Below are positions 60,766-64,000 of a stretch of 64,000 bases of DNA, piece after piece. The position numbers and the translations under genes are program-made. How positions within the stretch are numbered: the stretch's first letter is position 1; each line of letters opens with the position of its first letter. Source of the stretch: Manihot esculenta (lineage: Eukaryota; Streptophyta; Magnoliopsida; Malpighiales; Euphorbiaceae); NCBI RefSeq assembly GCF_001659605.2, contig NC_035171.2, positions 24,283,825-24,347,824 on the forward strand, in the 5' to 3' direction. The notes beneath the pieces were generated by a model, which was not told the origin of the DNA, ran no database searches, and worked only from the letters and a program-made list of their open reading frames with translations.

Positions 60766-63153
60766 GATAATCCCACTCCAATATTATTTTCATTACCTAC
60801 ATATCCAAGTTGCATTCTCAATGGCCAGCTTTCCTTCCTATACATTTTATTTCCTAAATGTGGAGAATACAAACACCCTAAAACTCACACTGTCAACAAG
60901 CTCTATCAATTTGCTTATTAGCATCTCAATATTCCACACACCAAAGAAATTTCTCATAAATTTGCTTTTTTACTAGATTTGTTCACAAGCCCCTGCCTAA
61001 ACAATCCTACAAAATTGCCGAGTTTAGACTAAGGTTTTCTCTTTAGGCTTGAGGAACCTTAGTTAAAGCTGCCAACAAATCCAACCACTCTGGCACATTT
61101 ATTTCTTGAAGGCATAGCCTACTTTAAAAAACATTGGTACGGATGTAGAGTCTAACAAAGTTAGATGACCAAAAAAAGATCCATATAACCAAATCCAACT
61201 AGTTTGGGATTATTGTTTTTGCAGCCTACTTAACACATAAAAGAAAATATTAATCAAATTTAACCCCCAAGACTAGCCCAAAAATAAAGCCCCTTGGAGA
61301 ATAATAGGCTTCAATATAAGACAATTTTTAGGGCCGAATTGGGCTTCGTCTAGTCCATACATAGAATGACCATTTCTTCACCTATCTCATACATTGCCAC
61401 GCATAAGTCCTTTAACCATTTCCCACAATATCCATGTGGCGTTTCCTACATGTGTTCACCATTCACTAATCCAACTTTGCAGTCAGAAGCCTATGGATTT
61501 CTTGGTAAGCAAACATAGATGAAATTACTTACCAACAACCCTAAAATTAAATATAAAAAATATCCAGGACCCACTTTGTGAATCCCTAACCCAACTAATC
61601 AATAACTAAAACAGAGTTAAATAGAACATCAATACCAATCATCTAAAAGTGTAAATTATATACCATTATGATAAGAAAATATATACTAGCTAAAGTCATG
61701 TTAACACATAAAAGCATTGAGAGGACTTAAAATGTTTCACCTCATTTCAAAGTTGCACCACTTTTTGAATAGTTATGCCCATTAGAATTGCTCATTTGAA
61801 GGATCAAAGACTTTGCATTGAAATGATAGAGAAAAGGATTGATTTATATAGGAAAGAGATAGACACCTAAATACGAAACAACTACACCACCCACATGCTA
61901 TCTATAATAGATACAAGTGCTTCTCATAGACTCCTTTTATGTATCCACTCCAGCACTGGTTTCCCTAGTACAGATTCCACATTTCGTGTAAAACTAAAGC
62001 TAGAGTCTAGACACAAAATTTTCAACCATTGCTTTCCCTTGAAGACATTTCTTAGATAATATGTAACATAAGAGAAAGTGAAAATGCCTCATTTTAAATG
62101 AATTATATTAATTATAATGGCAATTAGAATGAATCTTTTATGAATATAAGAATCAAAAAAATTCTATGGAATCATGAAAGACAAAAGATTCAAAATAAGA
62201 ATTCAGAAAATATTAAGTATATGAATTGTGTGTGCTCTTGCATGACTATCATAAAGAAATGGGATTTCTCAAAGTGGGACTTGCCATAAAAGTGACTTGT
62301 TGTCAAGCTCTTGCTTGGGTACATCACGGCCACGCATTGTAACCAGGTCCAAAAAAATGGCTTTGTTTTCACAACAAATGACAAGAAAGTGCCTTCCTTT
62401 AGTTGATGGAGGCAGGGAAGTAAAGGCTGAAGTGACATTATTTACAGCAGAGGGAGATTCAGCAGCTGCAGATCGATTACGCCAGAGTTGCCAAAACCGG
62501 ACATCATCATCATAAAAGTTAACCTGTTTGACACTTTTTTTTTTTTTTTTGCATAAAAAGGGGAAAAAAAAGATCAACAGATATAAATCTTCTTCTTTCA
62601 AAAATGTAGAAGATGAAGAAGAAGAAGAAGAAGAATATAAAAATGCAGAATTACCTGCCTCCCCTCATTGCTTCTGTGGGTTTACCTCTGGAATCTGCCA
62701 AAGGCAAAATTTAGCAAAAAATAAGCATTTGAACCACAACAATTCTCGGCATTCATCAAATCAAATGAAAACGTCACACTTTCCACTAAACAAAAACAAA
62801 ATTCAAACCAATGAGAGAGTGAACTAGAGTAAAAGCATAACAGAACCTGATTCACCCTCAGCAAGCTTCTCCAACTTAGCTCCCACCAATCGCCTCTCAT
62901 CAACACCACCGGCTTTTAGCTCATATATTATCTTTCATATACATATGGAAAATCAGAAGTCATCAATTTACACAACCAAAAGAAAAAAAAAATTAAAGGA
63001 AGAAAAGGGTTTAGCTAAAACCTGGCGGTGTTCCCAATTCCAAACAGATACGCGATCAGAGTCATCGGCAGTAACAAGCCATGGATGCGTTGGATGCACC
63101 TGAACCTTCACTATCTTATCGTTGCTCGGCCTGAATGCCCTCAAGCGCAGCAT
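26419..63153 (-). CDS. TWD40-2: TWD40-2, WD40 subunit of the TPLATE/TSET endocytic complex; 21 coding exons, 1323 residues
   Basis: Exons from the start codon: 63022-63153, 62847-62931, 62655-62694, 62285-62533, 59844-59943, 59693-59767, 52325-52423, 51890-52006, 51653-51768, 51424-51523, 44496-44854, 43664-43994, 42922-43136, 41421-41639, 37260-37446, 30062-30312, 29475-29567, 29225-29326, 28354-28711, 27104-27241, 26419-27024. They sum to 3972 nt, every junction is in phase and no internal stop appears. The product matches the Arabidopsis At5g24710 protein (TWD40-2) as I remember it, exon by exon: [18 protein letters not shown] start; WD40 repeats over about residues 1-500 ([45 protein letters not shown]); an Ala-rich stretch at about 556-576; an alpha-solenoid-like middle ([35 protein letters not shown]); and a Thr/Ala/Pro-rich tail after about 1170. 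TWD40-2 is a core subunit of the complex that drives clathrin-mediated endocytosis at the plant plasma membrane. All introns are GT-AG except intron 4, which starts GC. The gene spans 36.7 kb because introns 4, 6, 10, 13, 14 and 15 are large and filled with transposons. Confidence 0.95.
27242..28353 (-). other. TWD40-2: TWD40-2 intron 19
   Basis: 1.1 kb GT-AG intron (donor GTATGT, acceptor TGCAG). No mobile element recognised. Confidence 0.85.
28712..29224 (-). repeat. TWD40-2: TWD40-2 intron 18 with a 131-bp tandem duplication
   Basis: A block from about 28715 to 28846 is repeated at about 28846-28977. Shared landmarks (AATTAGATTTG, AGAAAAGCATGCATTAGAAT, AGTTGAACTT.ATTGATTATCA) are offset by about 131 bp. 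One copy adjoins the splice acceptor at 28712-28713. The copies have diverged by several percent. Confidence 0.8.
29568..30061 (-). other. TWD40-2: TWD40-2 intron 16
   Basis: GT-AG intron of 494 bp, no mobile element recognised. Confidence 0.8.
30866..31713 (-). mobile_element. 3' half of a copia element: RT end, RNase H start, polypurine tract, 3' LTR
   Basis: Minus strand from 31713: ATGAGCAAGTGTGATCAC (RT codons MSKCDH), then [16 protein letters not shown] with the YVDD catalytic box, [17 protein letters not shown] sequence, a CCCCTCAAG/CTTGAGGGGGAAG polypurine tract near 31031-31043, and a 165-bp LTR (30866-31030) from TGTTATAAG to TTCTACA. The LTR matches the plus-strand LTR 31714-31899. 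The RNase H part is damaged. Confidence 0.85.
31714..31899 (+). repeat. 5' LTR of the copia element (plus half)
   Basis: Starts TGTTATAGGTTATAGG, ends ATTCTACA, 186 bp; includes a short duplication around AGGAAGTAAATAT not present in the inverted copy. Contains TGTATAAATAG near 31844. Followed by TGGTATCAGAGC at 31900-31911, the primer-binding site. Confidence 0.9.
31900..34438 (+). pseudogene. Copia polyprotein, 5' half: protease, integrase, first part of RT; gag deleted
   Basis: After the primer-binding site and a short leader the sequence enters the end of gag ([13 protein letters not shown], about 32170) and the protease [13 protein letters not shown] (about 32323). GAG_pre-integrase ([18 protein letters not shown]) and integrase core ([20 protein letters not shown]) follow up to a stop near 32996. 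Frame is lost until 33200-33640 (integrase C-terminus: [14 protein letters not shown]). RT reads from about 33940 ([40 protein letters not shown]), a TGA near 34320, then [19 protein letters not shown], and ends at MSKC, about 34436. The bulk of gag including the zinc knuckle is missing. Confidence 0.88.
34439..36115 (+). mobile_element. Second copia remnant: LTR, leader, decayed RT
   Basis: LTR 34439-34689 (TGTATTCTATGC to TTTTAACA) followed by TGGTATCATAGG, a primer-binding-like site. After a long unrecognised stretch, 35740-36100 encodes a decayed RT segment: [11 protein letters not shown], ..FFGLE.., then in other frames [24 protein letters not shown] and [19 protein letters not shown]. 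Many frameshifts. It truncates the preceding copia half exactly at its LTR start. A 3' LTR was not found. Confidence 0.65.
36124..36579. mobile_element. hAT-type MITE rich in GGTTCGGTT, 456 bp
   Basis: Termini TAGGGGTGAGC and GCTCACCCCTA; perfect 8-bp target duplication GATGAAAG at 36116-36123 and 36580-36587. Both arms are built of GGTTCGGTT/AACCGAACC runs, so the whole element can fold into a hairpin; the centre is AT-rich. No coding capacity. An 8-bp duplication indicates hAT transposition. Confidence 0.9.
36588..37259. other. Remainder of intron 15, nothing recognised
   Basis: Intronic sequence between the hAT MITE and exon 15. It may be the 3' part of the interrupted copia remnant but no RNase H or LTR was identified. 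Confidence 0.4.
39319..40286. mobile_element. Mutator-like MITE of the AACGGCCGTTA family, copy 1 (968 bp)
   Basis: Ends ATGGTTTTAAATAACGGCCG and ...GATTTAAAACCAT. Flanks ACCAGAAGC and, after one G, ACCAGAAAT, a 9-bp duplication with two mismatches. The arms contain repeated AACGGCCGTTA and GTTACAGGCC motifs; the middle is AT-rich. Same family as 49428-50223 and 53264-54059. Confidence 0.8.
40727..41269 (+). mobile_element. TRIM retrotransposon, copy 1 (543 bp)
   Basis: Two 174-bp direct repeats, 40727-40900 and 41096-41269, both TGTAACG...TGTTTCA and containing TGTATATAATAG. The first is followed by ATTAGTATTAGAGCC, a diverged initiator-tRNA primer site. The 195-bp interior has no gag or pol. 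Terminal-repeat retrotransposon in miniature by structure. No clean target duplication was seen. A second copy in the opposite orientation is at 58275-58828. Confidence 0.82.
41962..41991. repeat. (GA)n microsatellite
   Basis: About 14 GA units with one AA interruption. Confidence 0.9.
42498..42774 (+). repeat. Copia LTR with preceding polypurine tract
   Basis: CCAACTTAAGGGGGAGCA (42479-42497) is a typical copia polypurine tract. The LTR then runs from TTATGGAAAGTC, a mutated TGT..GGAAAGTC start, through CTTTATAAATAAAG and GAACCACGTAAATCTC to TTTAACA. About 200 bp of copia 3' sequence precedes it. No 5' part of the element was found, so this is a truncated or mostly deleted copy. Confidence 0.6.
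43137..43663 (-). other. TWD40-2: TWD40-2 intron 12
   Basis: GT-AG intron of 527 bp, no mobile element recognised. Confidence 0.85.
43995..44495 (-). other. TWD40-2: TWD40-2 intron 11
   Basis: GT-AG intron of 501 bp, no mobile element recognised. Confidence 0.85.
45150..45380 (+). repeat. LINE 3'-end-type repeat fragment
   Basis: Contains CAAACTACTTGGAATCAGTT and ATATGGATCCTTTTTCACCA, variants of a phrase common in 3' ends of plant RTE-type LINEs and derived repeats. A similar phrase on the other strand is at about 61165-61225. Assignment is from memory of the motif. Confidence 0.4.
46301..46415 (+). repeat. Nested 115-bp LTR inside the copia leader
   Basis: TGTTGAATCCCACATCGG starts a 115-bp segment ending CCAAATTTAACA. 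It is preceded by a purine-rich GGCGTGGGGGTG and followed by TGATATCAGAAC, a diverged primer-binding site. TGTTGAATCCCACATCGG is a start I know from many small plant LTRs. It appears to be a separate LTR inside or recombined into the copia leader. Confidence 0.5.
46800..49484 (+). pseudogene. Broken copia polyprotein: protease, integrase, RT
   Basis: Protease [13 protein letters not shown] near 46925. GAG_pre-integrase begins [15 protein letters not shown] (47345) after a stop at 47321. Integrase core [11 protein letters not shown] (47510) then frame loss at 47600-47900; integrase C-terminal part [15 protein letters not shown] (47965). [19 protein letters not shown] then TAG at 48673 where Trp is expected, [54 protein letters not shown] (49125). 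Interrupted at HTRPDIA (49427) by the MITE. Gag is essentially absent. Confidence 0.88.
49428..50223. mobile_element. Mutator-like MITE of the AACGGCCGTTA family, copy 2 (796 bp), inside the copia element
   Basis: Ends ATGGTTTCAAATCGTAGTC and, read inward from the right, ATGGTTTTAAATAACGGTC. Perfect 10-bp direct repeat GGATATAGCC at 49418-49427 and 50224-50233 (9 bp if the terminal G is counted as element). Its removal restores the uninterrupted RT-RNase H frame. Right arm carries many AACGGCCGTTA palindromes. No transposase. Confidence 0.92.
50224..50839 (+). pseudogene. Copia RNase H, C-terminal part of the polyprotein
   Basis: Continues the RT frame after the [114 protein letters not shown], stop at 50837-50839. 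Asp, Glu, Asp of the RNase H active site are present. This segment is open over its whole length, unlike the upstream part. It stops just before the polypurine tract. Confidence 0.9.
51686..52006 (-). other. TWD40-2: TWD40-2 exons 8 and 9 (part of the CDS), marker entry for the WD40 block
   Basis: Exon 8 (51890-52006) encodes [20 protein letters not shown] and the WD repeat end [19 protein letters not shown]. Exon 9 starts at 51768 ([20 protein letters not shown]). Listed because these two exons lie close together just outside the copia-bearing intron and fix the frame on its 5' side. Confidence 0.9.
53264..54059. mobile_element. Mutator-like MITE of the AACGGCCGTTA family, copy 3 (796 bp)
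   Basis: Perfect 9-bp target duplication ATTTGTATC at 53255-53263 and 54060-54068. Ends GTTGTTTTAACATAACAG and, inward from the right, CATGGATTTAAATTGCAG. Interior matches copy 1, e.g. TTTGCATAGC.A.AGGCC and CATTACAGGCCTGTTT. More diverged than copy 2. Confidence 0.85.
55382..55513. repeat. 132-bp inverted-repeat unit, CCAACATGRGTGATT family
   Basis: TGAAATACCCGGACTAGGAAC at the left is mirrored by GTTCCTAATCCAGGTATTTCA at the right, with CCAACATG(A/G)GTGATT on both arms. Related, partial units occur at about 56385-56480 and 56725-56850. Confidence 0.75.
55569..56122. mobile_element. MITE with long (about 130 bp) terminal inverted repeats
   Basis: Left arm GTAAATTATATCATCTATCC then TCAACTTTAA; right arm inward AAATTATGTCATTTGTCCCT then TCAAATTTAG, continuing with TCTCAACTTTA and AGCAAAAGTCTCCTTAC / AACAAAAGTATCCCTTAC. 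Such 'TAAATTAYATCATTTGTCCCTCAA' arms are common in plant Mutator-like MITEs. No target duplication was settled. Confidence 0.6.
56125..56860. repeat. Degenerate tandem duplication, period about 375-385 bp
   Basis: CATAGAGATTTTGATAGTGG (56179) recurs as TATGGAGATTTTGATAGTAG (about 56558). ACTAATGATATTGTTCTCCT then ATGAAATAC (56367) recurs as ACTAATGATAGTAACCCCT then ATGAAATATC (56701). Each unit ends in the CCAACAT.GGTGATT block. A further partial unit precedes at about 55360. Confidence 0.6.
58275..58828 (-). mobile_element. TRIM retrotransposon, copy 2 (minus)
   Basis: Minus-strand 5' LTR 58680-58828 (TGAAACATCC to TTTTACA), then ATTAGTATTAGAACTACCCTG, an interior matching that of the TRIM at 40727-41269 (for example GTGCATG.AG..TAGTGGGCCT and GAGATACTAGCGAATCACA), then the 3' LTR from 58483 leftward. 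The 3' LTR contains an extra internal duplication of about 60 bp (two copies of CACTTTGGTCAATATGGTTA). Strongly diverged from copy 1. Confidence 0.72.
59250..59475. repeat. Decayed right-end copy of the AACGGCCGTTA MITE family
   Basis: GGATTTGATATCTTTATTTG, AACTTTGCAAATTTTCGTAA, CCTACAGCAACAAGCTATTA and GCTATTTGAAACCAT follow the same order as the right halves of copies 1 and 3. The left half is missing. Confidence 0.5.
60300..60500 (-). pseudogene. RTE-type LINE reverse transcriptase fragment
   Basis: Minus strand reads [20 protein letters not shown] then GEL, the block typical of plant RTE-like RT (K..KA.GPDDIPIEVWK.LGE). Upstream [22 protein letters not shown] residues fit loosely. Short and frame-broken. 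Confidence 0.5.
60733..60758. repeat. (CA)n microsatellite
   Basis: About 12 CA units followed by TATATATG. Confidence 0.92.
61144..61230 (-). repeat. LINE 3'-end-type repeat fragment (minus)
   Basis: Plus text AAAAGATCCATATAACCAAA and CCAACTAGTTTGGGATTATT is the reverse complement of the phrase seen at 45150-45380; probably the 3' end of the RTE LINE remnant. Confidence 0.4.
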
Positions 63154-64000
63154 TTTGCTTCCCTTCAATCAATCTTTTATTTAGGATTCCCGATCTGGCT
63201 TATACAGAATGTCTCAGATTTGAATTTCTCCGACCTCTGGATCGGAGTCGACACTCGCAGATGCTGCAGGAGATTTGGCAGATCGAGCTCTTCCACTTCT
63301 CTCTCGCCCGCAGATCCTTGAATTTCAGTTCTTTTTAGGACCTGCGCGCAGTTGTCTGGATTTCATTCACCGTTTTTCTAATAAAACTGCTGTTTAAGAC
63401 TTCAAGGAGAAAAAGAAAAATTAAAACTGCTATTTCTATTCTGGGAAGTAATGTATAGTCATAAAATTTCAGGATATTAATTAACGATTTCTACGGTTAT
63501 TTAGTCCCAAAAAAATTATTTTATTATAAAAATAAATTATATATTTTTGTAAAATAATTTTTCTTTTTATAAATTAATCATTTTGAAAAAAATATATATT
63601 AAATTGAGGAAAATTGAAATTTCAAATACGTAAAACTTAAGTTTGTCAGTTTTTCACTGCCTTTCTTTCTTGTGGCTTGCTGATGTAATTACAGCTTGGG
63701 TTACTTTTGATATGGCTTAAAGAATGGTTATATAATTTTGGATTAAATTTTATATGACGACAGTGAGTGCAACTTTTTTTTTTAAATTTCTGATCTTATC
63801 AAATCAAATATGAAAAGGATAATTAAATTCATTTTCAATATTAAACCAAACATCATAAAAGAAAATATTTTTTAACCATTAACTATTATTTTATGATAAA
63901 ATACATTATTAACCTTATTTTGTTAATCCTATACTTAGATCTTGTTAGTTATTGAAAAATAAAATACCAAAATATTTATGTTCGTATTCATCTTACTAAG
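63154..64000 (-). promoter_or_regulatory. TWD40-2: 5' UTR and upstream region of TWD40-2
   Basis: The start codon at 63153 is the first ATG opening the conserved N-terminus; the codon 15 bp upstream in frame is TTG. 63160-63360 is less AT-rich and presumably holds the 5' UTR and core promoter; no unambiguous TATA box was chosen. 63400-64000 is AT-rich with no recognised feature. Confidence 0.45.

Larger units (their letters stand above)
59944..62284 (-). other. TWD40-2: TWD40-2 intron 4, 2.3 kb, GC-AG
   Basis: The 5' end reads ATG|GCAAGT after ...DNKSLL, the 3' end is CCGCAG before T ATG GAG. The exons join as TG|T to give Cys in CMEFL, matching the family. Contains RTE LINE fragments (about 60300-60500 and 61140-61230) and a CA microsatellite. 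Confidence 0.8.

Noticed and set aside
60512..60976. 154-residue plus-strand ORF with hydrophobic and His-Thr repeats
   Set aside because: Located in TWD40-2 intron 4 over a CA microsatellite and next to LINE fragments; composition follows the simple repeat and no domain is seen.
63154..63168. Five-residue N-terminal extension of TWD40-2
   Set aside because: The upstream codon at 63166-63168 is TTG, not ATG; the conserved protein starts at the ATG at 63153.

Overview
The window is nuclear DNA of a flowering plant, most likely a eudicot. It is AT-rich, carries spliced genes with GT-AG introns, and has nested Ty1/copia and Ty3/gypsy retrotransposons, TRIMs, L1/RTE LINE remnants and several MITE families. 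The clusters of a TTCGGCGGCCGAA-type palindrome at the left end remind me of repeats in Euphorbiaceae genomes such as cassava or rubber tree; that placement is an inference from memory and was not tested. Two host genes are supported. Everything else recognised is mobile-element sequence, simple repeat or featureless intergenic/intronic DNA. No tRNA, rRNA, CRISPR or bacterial-type feature was seen. || Layout: 1-2.8 kb, minus-strand LTR-retrotransposon ends with the GC-rich palindrome clusters. 4.6-8.2 kb, a two-exon plus-strand small-heat-shock-like gene with a C-terminal membrane anchor (RTM2-like), bracketed by two diverged Tat-type LTRs in opposite orientation. 8.3-9.7 kb, a coiled-coil ORF remnant followed by an 82-bp tandem array. 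11.4-20.0 kb, an L1-type LINE (minus) split by a chromodomain gypsy element with a perfect 5-bp target duplication; a MITE sits at the LINE 3' end. 20.5-24.7 kb, an internally deleted Tat-lineage gypsy element (minus) with an ORF on the opposite strand and a 72-bp tandem array. 24.8-26.1 kb, a Mutator-like element that appears to carry a piece of a PP2A catalytic-subunit gene. || 26.4-63.2 kb is a single minus-strand gene, TWD40-2, the WD40 subunit of the plant TPLATE/TSET endocytic complex. I could place 21 coding exons whose lengths sum to 3972 nt (1323 codons plus stop) with every junction in phase, so the gene looks intact although its span is about nine times its coding length. Its large introns hold almost all the younger insertions: intron 15 (two copia elements, one split into inverted halves, and a hAT MITE), intron 14 (a Mutator-like MITE and a TRIM), intron 13 (a copia LTR), intron 10 (a copia with both LTRs, itself hit by the Mutator-like MITE), intron 6 (gypsy remnant, MITEs, a second TRIM, a roughly 380-bp tandem repeat) and intron 4 (RTE LINE fragments; it also uses a GC donor). 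|| The two host genes have no visible functional link. The biology of interest is the record of nested transposition inside a housekeeping gene that still reads through, and the unusual architectures of several elements.
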